Shown here: positions 38,777 through 52,900 of the stretch, piece by piece
Numbering within the stretch: position 1 is the stretch's first letter
Layout of the letters: each line of letters starts with the position of its first letter
DNA from: Moringa oleifera
Taxonomy: Eukaryota; Streptophyta; Magnoliopsida; Brassicales; Moringaceae
Direction: 5' to 3'
NCBI GenBank assembly: GCA_021397835.1
Contig: JAJFZO010000446.1
Location: forward strand, 1,426,001-1,490,000
DNA length: 64,000 bases
The notes under the pieces: generated by a model
Seen by the model: the letters and a program-made list of their open reading frames with translations, nothing else
What the model was told of the DNA's origin: nothing
Databases searched by the model: none
Program-made: the position numbers and the translations under genes

Positions 38777-39640
38777 ATTATGTTAGGTTTCACATAAAAG
38801 TGTAGGACTTATTTTTCAAATTTTGGAATACATTATATACTTGTTAGGAATTGTATGTGCATGCCTTTCAACTTGTATTGTAAAAGTAGTGTTAGTTTGT
38901 AAATTAATTTGCCTCCATATGTTTCATACATAGTTGGATATTTCTAGGGATGAAAATTATGATTCATTATAGTTTCAAAATGGTATTAAATATGTATTAT
39001 GTTGAAATGTATTATGATGGAAGAAATGATTATGAATGTGTGCTAAATTAGATTAAAATATGTTGTGAATGGATGAAGTGATGGTGGTATTAAATTATAT
39101 TGAGGTATGTTAGATTTCTATAGAGAGTGTTGTCATGAAAAAAGTGGTGCTGGTGCATTAGATTGTATTGAAGTGTGGTAGTAGTATTGAAATAATTGTC
39201 ATGATATTCATTGTCATATAATTTTTTTTTTTTTTAAAGAAGTTTGAGATGTTACATTGAAGTGTGTTAATGTCTATTGATAAAATGTATTATACGAAGA
39301 AGAATTATTATATTAGATGGTATTAATAAAAAGTGTCGTTTGAAAAAACTTGTGATGGTTTATTTTCTTTATTGCATGCAACATTTTTTTGATATTTTCA
39401 AATTTTGATTTTGGGCAAAGAGAAAAATATGAATTCATAGGCAAAAAGTTTTGATTTTGAAAAAAAGGGTGATCAAATAATAATTAAAATTTTAAATTAT
39501 TTAAAATTTAAATAATAATTACAAATTATGATTATTAGAAATTAAATAATGATTCAAATTCAAATTATTAAATGTTAAAAATGAAAAATTAAATAATAAT
39601 TCAAATTTTTAGATATTTATCAATTCAAAATTTGATATTT
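38777..39640 (+). other. AT-rich trailer of D, no gene seen
   Basis: The stretch after the protease is rich in 'gtattaaat' and 'gaagtg' words and then in A/T runs (39480-39650). No coding was seen. It probably holds the transcript end of D. Confidence 0.4.
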
Positions 39641-40218
39641 ATATAGTTTTGATTATTTTTAGAACAAATAAATAAAAGTTAATTATACTTTATCCACAGA
39701 TCTAACAAAACTGTGGATAAAGATTCATAAAATAATTTAAATTTTTTATTAAATAATTACTCTTTATCAACAATTTTGTAAGAATTGTGGATAAAGGTTA
39801 TTAAAATAATAATAATAAATAATTTTTAATTAAAAATAATTTTTCAATTAAACAATAGTTCACAATTATATAATAGTGAACAAAATCAAAAATAACTGTG
39901 AACTAAGACTTGTTTTATTTATAGTTTTAGAAATGTGAATAAAACTTTTAATGAACTATGAACTAAAAAGACTTTTATTCACAGTCACGAAACTATGAAA
40001 AAAGTTTTAATGAATTGTGGACTATTTTCTTTTTTATTTATAGTTTAAGAACTGAGTAAATATTTTAATGAACTATAAACTATTATCACTTTTATTCACA
40101 GTTCAAAAATTGCGAACTATTTTTAACTGACTTTCATGCACACTGTTATAGTCCACGATTTTAGAACTATGAACAAAAGCCATTTAAAGTTTTGAGTAAA
40201 GGCTATTTTGTTATAGTA
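39640..40218 (+). repeat. 3' subterminal array and terminus of D
   Basis: Repeated words around 'ttattcacagtt' and 'aactgtgaacta' or 'tgtggataaag' occur about ten times in both orientations, for example 'tccacagatctaacaaaactgtggataaag' as an imperfect palindrome. The array ends with 'ggctattttgttatagta', whose complement TACTATAACAAAATAGCC resembles a CACTA terminus. The array motif differs from those of C1, G and F, so D is a separate family. Confidence 0.65.
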
Positions 40219-40439
40219 GAGTGGACAACATTAACGTGGCTAATCGATATTTTTCTTTCTCAAAACACCACTTTATTAATCCCTAAAAAAGTTAATCATG
40301 CCATTAGACCTTGACTACGTCACTCTATATTTCTATATGGATTAATTTTTAGCTCAATTAATTGGGTTTAACGTCAACATAAAATCTTAGATATAGTTGA
40401 GTCAAATGTATTTCCATAAAACCTTTAATATACTTAGAC

Positions 40440-40740
40440 ATAATATTAGGCTAGTTCTTAAATCTCTAGAGGGGTAACATTATCCATTTACGATATGGTT
40501 GGATTTAATCTCAACTATCAACATAGCAAATATGCAGCATGTATCATGGATTTATGAGCAATGCTTAGTAAGAGAGAACTCATATGTGGATGTTTGGTAA
40601 TTCAGCTCTAGTGATATATCAATTAAAAGGCAGTTGGATTACTTTGGAATTTATAAAATATTATCCCTTGGTCAAAGAATTGATCAAGAATTTTAAGAAG
40701 TAACATTTCGATATTTACTTAGACTTCTATGTAGGAACAA
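40440..40740 (+). pseudogene. Ty3/gypsy RNase H remnant (copy 3)
   Basis: This is the counterpart of the copy 2 remnant. 'SALVIYQLKGSWIT' and a following 'YYPLVKELIKNF' are readable in shifted frames, and the AEYEA-type motif is further worn ('caacatagcaaatatgcagcatg'). It is more degraded than copy 2 and lies on the same strand relative to the RT remnant. Confidence 0.65.
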
Positions 40741-41057
40741 GCTAACACAAGCCATCACTATATTTGAAGCATCATTTTTGGAAGTAGATTTTTTTATATT
40801 GGGGCTACTTTTATGCAAGTTATCCCGATATTATCATTAATTGGCCATTTCTAATGTTGGTTGAATTATTGACACACTCTCGACCTTTCATTTTCATTCC
40901 ATTGTACTAATTTTTGGCAATAACTATTTTACAATTAAGAGTTGTAAATAACAAGACAATATGTAAGGCATGATTTTTAAAATAAGATTATATATTAACC
41001 TTAGAATTCATGAACTATGGATGTTATAGATATAATTAGGTATGATAACACTTACTT

Positions 41058-41240
41058 CAGATGGTGTTCTATGATCATTTGATGCATAAATCACATAAAA
41101 GTACTAGGTGCGTTAGCTAGTTTTCAATTTAAATGTTATATTCCATTTATCTATAAGCCTCATTTCAATTTAATGGTAACCAGTTTTCAAATCAACTTTG
41201 GAGAAAATGGGTGCACCATACAATTGCTCAAGTAAATCAT
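41058..41240 (-). pseudogene. Ty3/gypsy reverse transcriptase remnant (copy 3)
   Basis: The minus strand reads LLEQLYGAPIFSKVDLKTGY followed by 'IEMRLID'. The part coding for the MPFG motif in copy 2 is deleted here: 'gcgttagctag' is joined directly to 'ttttcaatttaaatg'. The shared position and strand show that both copies inherited the RT segment from one ancestor. Confidence 0.75.
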
Positions 41241-42696
41241 CTAACTTTAGAATTAGGTGATAACATATTATCACCTAGATATCAATTCACACTTTAATTC
41301 CTTAAACCCTTGATACGGATAACTCAAGTGTATGCATGGTAATGAAAATTAATTATAGCTAGTAATCTTAAATTGTAAACCTCATCATAATTACATCAAA
41401 GTTATATATATGGTCAAATTATTAATAAATGATGTGCACAAATAATTTTTATTTATAATATTTGAAATTCAATCATTACTGGTCGGATTGTAAATAAGAT
41501 ACATCTAAATGCATCATAATTAGCAAAATTGCATATTTTATTTTTTCATCCTAGCTTCATACTTAATCCAAAATATCTCCAAATAACATTAGGATATCAT
41601 CCTTCCTCCAATGTCTCTAGGAGACAAGTGATGACTATTACCTTAAAAGCATACCTATTGAAAATAAATGTCGTGAATGATAATAATCGATGAAGTTTAT
41701 TGAACACAATCAGTTATATTTTAAGATTTTATAATTTTGATATCATACTTATGACATCAGTAATTTAGATTTGTTTCATCATTTGAATCTTCTAATTCTA
41801 AATCTGACTCTCATACGAGAATTGAATTATCAAGTCTTAGGTTTAAATTTAGGATAATTATGTTCCTTATATAGATCGAGATGAACATCATATCTGTAAG
41901 TTTCTTCAATAAATAACAAGGAAATGGTAAGGAAGCATGTATCATAAAAGACATAAGAATAATACACATAGTTTATTCTTTTACAGGCTGCTACTAAGTG
42001 AATGTAATCAACACCACAAAATGGCGACCTTGCAAAGGTATGAATTTAGATTATGATTTTCTGGAAATACCATCCTTGCTAGTTGCATTATTATGGTATC
42101 ATACATGCCACTATGAGTATATCATCAACATTTCTAATGTTAGAACTGATTGATGGGAGCTAATGAAAGGTAATCAGCTTATGTAAATTAAAATAATAAT
42201 TACAAACACCACTAGTAAATGACAGAGAACAAGCAAAGATCCCTTAATGAAAGATAATATGAAAATTATTTAATTTTACTTTACCTTTACAAGTATGATA
42301 ACTAATACAAAAATAATGTATTATAAAAGGATTGAGTTCTAATCTCGTGTTGTTGATTATAACCACATAAAATAATTAGATAATATGATCCAGTATAACT
42401 TAAAAAACTAAATTTTTGTTAATATAATACATAATATATAGTTTAATTTTACCTAAAAATTACTTGGGCTTAATATTTAATTGGACTTAATAGACTATTT
42501 GTTTTCTTCCCAATTCATTATTCCCTTGAATATTAGATTGACATGATACATGATTTAATTAATATTGTAATGGCACACAGCCAAGCAACTTGAATAATTA
42601 ATTTTGTTTGCATTAGAATCAATTATTGAGCTTAATAGTTAACAATTAACATTTTTCTCAAGTCATGTGGTTGTTATCATTCAATATTATTATGAT

Positions 42697-42816
42697 CTTC
42701 TACCAATAGTTTAATCTTATGAAGTTTAAGCAATTCTTATCATTAATCCAATTTTACTTCTACCAATAGTTTAATCTTATGAAGTTTAAGCAATTCTTAT
42801 CATTAATCCAATTTTA
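42697..42816 (+). repeat. Perfect 60-bp tandem duplication
   Basis: The 60 bases beginning 'cttctaccaatagtttaatc' at 42697 are repeated without mismatch from 42757. Copies 1 and 2 of R have a single unit here (for example near 29810). Confidence 0.9.
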
Positions 42817-44240
42817 CGCATTTCACAAACTAACATTTCTTTTGTCATTCATCTGATTTTCATCTTGTCCATTATTATTGGTGCATGGCCCTATAGTTAT
42901 GCTACATGGTTAGATCAATTTAAAAATATTTTATTTGAATAATGTTTAACATATGAGAACTCAATTAACTGAATTACAAAAAGTGTTAAAGAATTATCTA
43001 CCTGTCTATATTTGTTTTCTATGATGGAAAAAGCAATAAGCACTTATTTAGTTACATGTCCTATGGAATTTTTTTCTACTAAATGAAAGCAACAGAGTAG
43101 GTTATCTAATAATAGTTGAAAAAATATGACTAAGATAAGTGTCCAAGTTTGATTGGTAAAAACTAACTAGGTATTTGGGTAGTCATATTATTGATCTAAT
43201 GGGTTTGTAACCTCATTTATCTCGATGATGTGTTAGGAACAAAGTTATCTGATAGGTTAATTTCTATTATTGTAAATGATGGCCCTAGAATCTAAGGAAA
43301 TCATTATTAGTTAAGGCATAACAAATCCAATGTTAGCTTCATGATATTGGATTAGTTGACTTTAAATCCTACAAGGCAACTATAGCTTTTTTATCGTGAT
43401 TTATCAATTGGTCTCCAATAGCCTATAATTATGAAGTCAAATCTCTTCTTTAAAGATACCCTAAACTCGCCATAGATATTCAAATCGAAATGCTTACAAA
43501 ATATATATGGCCCTATAATCTTATTGCAAGTCATTTCGTTATGGATCATAATAATATCTTTGTTAATTATTTCCCTAGCCTAATTGTAATATATATTTTA
43601 AGAAATTAAAGGACCATGTCCTGCAATTTGAACACAATAATTTAAGTATTTTATAATTGTACTTTATTAAGGATAATTAACTATTGGTCAATGTTTATAT
43701 GATTTAAAATGCAAATGTATAAAGACTATAAAGAAAATTAATGAATAATTTCCTTATAATGTTTAGATGTATTCATAAAGTCCACACATGCTAAAGAGAC
43801 ATCCAATTTGTAAAAATCATCAATTATAGCCCATTCCTATAATTGAGTGGCCTTGTTGAATTATATATTGAGGCCATTTATTATTTTGCATCATCCATTC
43901 CAAATTAGAAGTTAGCAATAATGTGTTTTAATGAGATCAAATAAAGAATGTTTAATTTTTTATAAAACAAAGTATTGTTGGCACTCCAAATAATTAATGA
44001 CTAACCTAAAATTTTGAGTTTAAGGTGTTGAACCTCATGTTTATAACAAATTAATATCCGAACTCGTATGAGGGCAAAGCACAATGCATTGTGAAATAAA
44101 CTATTAATATGAACATCCTCAATTAGACAGTTAATGATGTTTGGCCCTAATAACTTAATTAATTCATGAGGTAAAATGACTCATAAAAAATTTGTTATTA
44201 AGAAAATATAACTAGTGCTATATTTGAAAACCTTGCAATG

Positions 44241-44498
44241 AATAAGAGTCACTTTATTAAGCATAATTGATGAGTATTGTTTGGTTGCCTATAACATCTT
44301 CGACTCATGTTTAGCGCAATCATGACTAGATTAAACTATTAACTTGGAACATAGATTAACACAATATCACAATAAGAGTCACTTTATTAAGCATAATTAA
44401 TGAGTATTGTTTCGGTTGCCTATAATATCTTTGACTCGTGTTTAGCGCAATCATGACTAGATTAAACAATCGACTTGGAACACAGATTAACACAATAA
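44241..44498 (+). repeat. 130-bp tandem duplication with about 7 differences
   Basis: The block 'aataagagtcactttattaa' at 44241 recurs at 44371 and similarity runs to 'agattaacacaata'. Copy 1 has one matching unit near 9480-9600. Confidence 0.85.
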
Positions 44499-47400
44499 CC
44501 TATTATGTTACATGACAAAAATAAGAGTTAGTTTAATGAATCCAATGGGAAGTTGCAATATGGGTAATGTACATTAAGGTACATTTAAGTATTAACATAT
44601 ATACTCATATATATTTACATAAAAACACCAGAGCAAACTAGTTAAGTAAAGCTATTGTGTGTTATGAAATCTCCAAATATCTATTAGGTTAAGGAGGATG
44701 TATGTGGTATAAATCACATGTATTCGATATAATTAGTTACTATCTTGTTACCAATACAAAATTTCATCTTAAGTCTAGATCAATAGTTAATGGGCAAGAA
44801 AAGTCATCAAACATATGTTATCCGTTATAAGAGATATGTGTTTTAATTTCAATTGATTTTATATCCCAAAGATTCCCTCCAAAAGTTCAATTCCACTAAG
44901 TAAGTCAACCTTTACTAAGGTTTATTCAGGTAAGCCTATAGGTAAATCTAAGGGTAAGCTTATGATCCACACAATCAGTTGGTCCAATTAGTTAGCTTCT
45001 AAACCTTCATGAAAATCTACAGTGAACCAACAAATCTACAAATGCATCAAACTAGTAAAATTTGCCTCATTATGAAGAAGGACTGCATCTAGTACAAAAA
45101 AACATTTCAAAGCTAGTTAATTGACCACAATAACACATGACATTATATATATAGATTAAGCTTATCATAAAAATAAGACAGTAGGTTACTTAACAATTTT
45201 GTTCCAATGCATTCCTATCACCATATATTAAGGTCAATCAAAGCCACGATATAATTGACTCAATTTTCATTGATTGACATACAATCTGAATAAGAATAAA
45301 GATTCTAGGTTATTATGTCTTGCTAGGATAAAACTGAGCTAAATCTGATCATTAGTTAGATGTCAATGATATAGTTGATCATGTGCCTAATTTTGGCTTA
45401 AGCTTAACATTATGTGAGTATTAAGTTAGTGGTTAATTTTGGATAGAAATGGGGAATATCTATTAGCATCATTAGGTGTAATAGAAATTTTAATCTTTAA
45501 ACATCTTGTCAATGTTCATATGTATTGATTTTATCTATCTCACCCAAAGCTACTTTATATCGATCTGTCATTGAGTTACAATTATTTATTTCTGATATTA
45601 AATAGACATTGTTGATCATACACAGTGTTTAATATCAAATAAGAAAATCACGATTGTAATCTCACCCAAAATATTTTCCAATGGTATTATTATTAAATAC
45701 TAAACCATAATTTTACACTAGTCATATTCAGTTCTTATGGATGAAAGTGCATCCATGAACGACTTATTCTAATTACATATAAAATAAGATTTTAAAACAC
45801 ATTAATATAATTCTAGAGTTGTAATTGGACTTAAAAAATATACTTACAAAATTGAACTAAAAATATACTTATAAAATTGAACCATAAATATTTTTTAGAT
45901 TTATGTGGATAATTTACTTAGTTTTAAGTTTCCCTTAAAGCCATTATTTGTTATGTCATGTTAATTATCAATTGAGCATAATATTAAACATTATACATTT
46001 TTTTAATAAAATGATCTTCCCTTTGATAGAAGCTAATATGTTTGTAGAGCATAAGAATAAAGATTTTAGGTTGTTATGCCTTGTTGGGGTAAATTATAAT
46101 ATAGTATTTATGCTATATATGGTAAGATTATTTAATTAATTTATAACCTAATAACCACTGAAAAATATGAGAATCAACTCTTTCTTTAAAATCTATGATT
46201 ATTTTTGTTGCAATTAATTTGATATGAATGTTTGGTTTTTTGGATTATTGTAGAGTTCAATTATCCGTTTGATCTAAGGGATTGTATGAATAAAATATGA
46301 AATTTTGATCATACTAAGTAGGGTAAACCGACATTCATCATTTTTAGTGGAGAAATCAATTGTTCTCTAATTATAAAGTCAATGTTTGATGTGATATTAG
46401 GAAAATTTTGAATTCTTAATTAAGAACCATTAAATTTCATAGGATTGGCTACTCAACTGATTTGAGATCACCAATATTACGACATTGTGCTAATTTGATA
46501 GGCTCGACGGTGTCAAGACCAAGCAAGGTAAATGATGCTATTTAGTAATAGACACTAAATGGTATTATAATTAATCTTATTCCAACAAATCCTCTTGACT
46601 AATTTAAGGTGTAAAAAAATTAGGTTTAATTTGAATTTAATAATTCTGTCATTAATTTTCATGAGAAAATTAATCCTAGATTAATCCTACTCATATTATT
46701 GTTCATCAAAGGAGTAAATGATCGATGTGTATATTAAAAAATTAATATGATAATGCACATTATGAGCACTCATGAGATATAAAATCTTGGCATTTAACCT
46801 GTTATAAATAAATGGGCTAGAATAGTTTAATTTTATGAAGTGTAAAATTCAATGATTTATTAGGTCCATACAATAAGTTATTCAAATTGTTTCAGTAGTC
46901 AGTTATCCAATATCTTTGATTTTAGATCTACTGTTATGCTTGTGGTCATAACCCTAAATGTTGCCAACTTGTTCCAACCTTTTTGTTTTAGTCAGTGTTT
47001 ACATCCACCAATGGTCAGGTATCACAAGGATTAACATTTTGATATTTAAACATATCTTTCTTTTGCGCTCAAAATTAGTTAGAGTGTTGATATTAATTAT
47101 TTCAATAATGCCCAATATATTTCAAATCTTTTTTAAAAACAATGATTTATAATGATCTACCAATGTGTATATTATAAGCCTAATATATTATTAATTCAAC
47201 CACACATGAGTTCCCTAATGAAATTGCATCGTTATAAATTCAACTAATAATTAGTTTGGTCCAATTATTATAAAGTGACCCTTGATGCAAGTCATAATTA
47301 TATTAAATTTTATTATTCTCAGTACTTAACCTGTGTTGCTCATAACGGTGTGCAGATTTCAAAGACAATCATATTTAACAAATTGTACGGGACCTTAGTA

Positions 47401-49800
47401 AGGCATAATATGAGCAATTACATCTCATAGCCAATGCCCTCATACAATGGTGTTCTATAAGTGGGATATGAGGTATTAACCATAACTAATTTGTGCAAAA
47501 ATCTAGCCGTATTATTATAGATGTGACTGACTCAATATAACCTACCTTCAAACTCATTACTTTAATTTTTATTTAATAATCAACCATGAAAGCAAGAGAT
47601 AATCCTCAAGGGGGTTCATTTTTCTCCTTTGTGTGTTTTGAGTTAGTCCCTTTCGGCATAGTTTTATGAGCTTTCATATATTTCTTATCAAGGATATAAT
47701 GTCTAGATTTAATGGAAACTTGCTATAATTAAAATTAACTTGACAAAACAAACAATTAGGTGGTTGCATTTACACCTACATGATCATTGTTTAAGCATTA
47801 AGTGACACTATCTAATGCTAAGCCTAAATTGAATGTTAGGAAGATAATGAATATTTTAAATACAAATATCTTGTAATTGAACAAATACAATGTGAGAAAT
47901 TATTAGCTCAAAATTTATATTGCTCTAGGTGAGTGCAAAGTAGTTCAGGCTTAAAAACACATCTCTTTTTATGAGAAATGGACCATTTGAATTAGTTTAA
48001 TGAAAAGAGAGTAATTAGGTAGAAACTTAATCTATATTGATCATAAATGACACTACTACTAACATGAAAATTAATGGAATTAGTTGAGTAATAAGTTTCA
48101 TTTTATAGCCATGTTCACTATGATAACTTTGTTATTAATTCTCCTAATTAAAATCGGTAATATTTAAGGAGTTATAGCCTGAATAACATGTATGATGATC
48201 TATATTTGGCAATATGGATACTTATATGTGTATCAAAACTTATGTGTTAGAGTATATGGACCACATAAATCGCATTAATATATAATTTATTTGACACCTA
48301 CATTGGGTCATGATCAAGCCTAATATTTGCCTAAGAGAACTATGATGTAGATTAGGAACACCCTGATCTCTTTGATATTTAGCTAATACTAATATCTTAT
48401 AGTTGAGCAAATGCATTAAGTAGGTACTTTGCTCTAGCCTATTGGAATGACATTTAATAGATTAGCCCATATATATGTCACTAAAAATAAATATGTTAAA
48501 CTATGATTTCATTTTTATTTTATGAAATCAACATATGTTGATTGAAAGGAAACTCTATCGGTTAAAGATAGATCATAAGTATCCTTAAAAATAATTAAGA
48601 TTGAGTTTTCGTACAAAGTTAGGTTTTTGATGTAGCTAAAATTTTTATAATTTAAGTACTATTAAAAAATGAGAATCTTGAAAATAATATGTTATATATA
48701 TAATTGATCTAACCTTTCAACATATTTATAACCATCCACAAACCCTAACTTGCAAACCTAATATCAAATGTGACATCCTAATGGTTTAGGAATATCATAA
48801 TACATTCATTTCAAAATAAGAGCTAATCCCATTATTGCCCATAGAAAATTCAAGATTTTTACCCTAGTATTTATTAATTTCATAGAGAAAAAATTAAGGC
48901 TTAGCCATAAGCTTAACTATGGTTTCAAGTTTCATGGTATGGGTTAAGTGATATTTATGTCATTTAAAATATCTAAATTTTTAAATGGTATTATATCAGG
49001 TCCAAATCCAAGTTATTTACTTGGTACAATGGTTCCTCCATAAACTCGAAACCCAAAACTTAACCCTTAATCCCATTGGATTCACTAAACCAACTCTTAC
49101 AACATAGCAAGGCTTATGAATAGTTACATTTACCCATGATGATCATAATCACTTTGATTTTTATTAAATCTTTTACATATTGGACATGTTATTACCAATG
49201 GCTTTATTGGTTTATAATTCGATTATTAAAGCAGTATCCATTTTTGGCTTAATTAATTTCTTTTTTATCAATTTAATTAATGTTTGCCTAATATAAACAT
49301 TAATGGATTTGTAAGTAGCAACTAAGTTGATTTGATTAAGTCCCATAAATTAATTTTATTCCATGTGACAATTTGCTTTAGTTGTCATATGTGCTAACAA
49401 AGGAATCTCTTTTAGTTTATATGCATAATCTTTACATGCAGTTCATTAAGGGTTTCAGCTCTATTATCGCTCTAATCCCTGTAATACCCATTTTTGTTAT
49501 CTTTTTAGGGTATAAAATATATAAATATGTCGTTTAACATGCACATATGTGAATTTGTATATATTTATATATATATATATATCAATCCGATCATGAAAAT
49601 TAAGCCCAACTAAGAATTATTCTTATCTCCCAAGGTATGACCTTTTTGTATTAGATTTACATGATCATGACTAACAAAAATTGAATAAACCAAATTTATA
49701 AGAAGAACCTATTAGATTTGGTTCCTTAGTTAACTATTTATTCATAATATCATGTTTTTTTTTTAGATATTTATAATTGAGCTTAGCTTTAGTTGCGACT

Positions 49801-49992
49801 TTATTGTGAGATTATATGCTCCAAGCATGGGGTTTGATTTGAACACATTAGAACACTGCGATGGGTATATACAATCCTTATCACATGCACTAAGGTCTTC
49901 AACTTCTCCAAGAGATCTCTTTGTAAAGACATGTTGATTAAAATTTTTAGTTTAGTTATTTTTTTTCCATTACAATGAAGTGATAATGGCAA
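49801..49992 (-). pseudogene. Short open frame conserved with R copy 1
   Basis: A 63-codon frame starts MPLSLHCNGKKITKLKILIN and continues MSLQRDLLEKLKTLVHVIRI. It matches the frame at 3100-3286 of copy 1. Family unknown; probably a fossil of an R-encoded gene. Confidence 0.3.
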
Positions 49993-52900
49993 TGGATCAG
50001 GTCATTTAACTGGATTTAAAAGATCCATCTCCACAAGCTTGGGCCATCAGAGTCCCAAAGAAGCCATCTCATCATACTCTGGTTCTCGCCTCCTCTTACT
50101 AATCCTACAACAAAGAGCTTACTTCTAGCCTCCTCATGTACCAGTCATCACTTATCTCCTTCCATTTTCTAATTGAGCCTACGATCATTATGTTTTGTTT
50201 GATGTGGATCTATATATCACATATTTATTTTGAGTTTGGTTGAATCACCTACGTTAATATTTCTTATATATATAATTAGATAGGTGGGCTAAATAATTTG
50301 ATATCCATACAGACCTTTAAATTATTGCAACATACATTTTTGTATGGTTACAACGTAGCAACCATACTTTTTTTGATTACTTGGACCTAATAATGTACGA
50401 AGTATAATCCATCTAAATTACAGATAAAGCCTTATAATGTAATTTCTATTCAGTTGACAATTATATTACATATTAATTTATGTCAATAAAGAAAATTAAA
50501 GTAACCAATGCATATTGCCCATCAATAATTAAATAATGTTATTGGATTACATAAGCTTTGGTCGTTAACTTAGTTAGCCATACAAACATAGAGTTTAATA
50601 TGAAAATTATTGTTCAACAATTCATGAGAGTCAAACTATAGAAAAACATATATGAGCCTATAAATGTTCAAGATTTTCCAATATTGGTAAATATAATCAT
50701 CATAGGCCATTAGGAAAATGTTGATATCGGTTGATATTAAGCTCCTTTACTCAATGCACCCCATCACTGATAAAGACTTGTCATGCTCAAAAGTTTATTG
50801 GAACCTGTTGGGATTATATTAAGTAGTTTATTCTTGGATCCGTAATGATTCAATTCTAACCATCCTATTTGTCCATAATTCAGCTGCATTATAATTGCAC
50901 CGTAATTAAAAGCCTTGAGTTAGGTTCTTATTTAAATGTATCTCAAGCTTATCATACTTTCTATTATGATAAATTTGAAGACTTACCATGTTTAGCCAAG
51001 AATAGTTTGTTGGATTATATTAGCAATTTAGAAAAAATAATTATAGTGATAAATATTTTGCCCAACATGCTCAAAGCCTTTTAATGTACATTAATATTCC
51101 AATAATCTCTTAAAGAGTCCTTAAAATTAGGTTATTCACTATCTTAATGTTTCAAAACATGAAACTCTCATGTTTTTGATGTAGAATTGTTCAGGTCAAG
51201 TAGTACGCTAGTAAAATCAGAATTTTTACCAAGTGAACTCACATCAAGATTCTTTTGAGGAATATGAAAGCACCAATTACAAAAAAATAAAATTAAATTA
51301 AAAGTGAGATTTCTGTAAAGTCTAAAAATATCTTAATATTACTTGTTAAGTCTATTACTTAATATCAACCAATTACTTAGTAATGATATCCAAGTGGGCT
51401 GATAGCACACTTTCCAATCCAAATTTTAAAGGCCATACTTAAAGTGACATCTTTAATTATTTACGAAGCTAACTAACTTGTAATATCATGCTATAATATC
51501 ATGCTGATTTTCGCAGTTGGATAAATCAACACTAAAGTGTTTAACCAAGATGGTATCATTCAGATGAGTTTAGGTAGAAGCATTATAAAGCCACTAAATT
51601 GTTCAATCTAAGGATTGAACATTATCACATTAGGCAAAATAAAAAATTAAGCTAAATATCATGAATCATCAATGAACCACATATTGTTTTTTATTGTGAA
51701 GAAAGAGAGAGAGAACGATTCTCAATTGATAACAATAACCTTTAGGGTTATGATATTGCAAGAAGTTGACTATACCAAGGGCCTAAGCTTTCTCTATAAT
51801 TGATTATGGACCAATTTTATGTTTCGTTATCAAATCTTATGAGGATGTGATGTATGACCCATTATTTAGGGTTCAAAATTCTTGTTTTTAACATATCAAG
51901 CCTAATATTTATTAGATCTATTCAACTAGCTATCATTATGATCAATAAAGAATAGCAATGGCCAAAAAGGCTATTATGTTTATGATAAGAATAAAAATTC
52001 TAAGTTGTTATGCCTTGTTTGGGATAAATTATAATATAATAATTATACCATATATGATAAGATTATTTAATTAAGTTATAACCTGATAACAACTAAAATA
52101 ATTAAGAACCAACTCTTTCTTTAAAATCTACAATTCCTTTTAATTATCGCACTATGATGATATTTTACCATAATTAACCAGGTTTGCTTGGAATTATAGA
52201 TATTATTGAAAACTTGATGATTATATAAAATTAATTTTTAGATTGAAACAAAATAAAATATAATGATCATAATAATAATTAATTCGTAATAGATCAGTAA
52301 TATGACTAAATCAACATAGTCCTATTTACAGTTGATTATTGGGTCGGATGATGTCGCTATAGTTAATTAGCCAAGTAACTAAAAATAGCTTATATTTATG
52401 TCTTATGCAAAATAAAACAAATATAAAATCTTTAGCCCTATCCAATTTAATGTCCTTGGTATAGTCAAATCAAACCAAGAATACATTATTAAGGTTGGAT
52501 AGACCTAATAAATAAAATATACAACATTGAGTCTATTTGATTGGTCCTATGAATAATTTAGATGATCCCATTATTATTGGTTGACACCATAATTCATAAG
52601 TGATGTGCATCGGGTTCATAATAAAAACATAATTTATTAGACCTTCGAAGACTATTGTTAAGCAATAAGAATTGAATGTCATTATTGGTTGACACCCTTG
52701 TTCGTACTTTCTGATCATCAACTCTAATTGAGGTGGGCAAATTGAGGTCATATTTGCAGCAAATGCTTCCAAAAATTTTAAGCTATAATTTTAGCATATG
52801 TCACATATTATCCAACTGACATGATACACATAACTAAGTGCTATCAACAAGTTGGTTAACCAGTATGAAAATTTTAATTTATATTACAGTTATCATGTGA

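Larger units (their letters stand above)
33136..40218 (+). mobile_element. CACTA element D (5'-truncated, with TNP2, Transposase_24-like and Ulp1-like coding)
   Basis: This is a 7.1 kb CACTA remnant read on the plus strand, homologous to element E (56938-61025). Order: tandem repeats, N-terminal part of TNP2, second ORF of Transposase_24 type, Ulp1-like protease, AT-rich trailer, and a 3' subterminal array ending at 'ttttgttatagta', a worn TAGTG end. No 5' terminus is present: the left edge is a breakpoint with filler against R. The 3' end abuts the start of R copy 3. Confidence 0.85.

Noticed and set aside
52533..52772. 79-codon minus-strand frame in R copy 3.
   Set aside because: The matching parts of copy 1 (about 1220-1400 and 12600-12720) do not keep the frame, and no family is recognisable.
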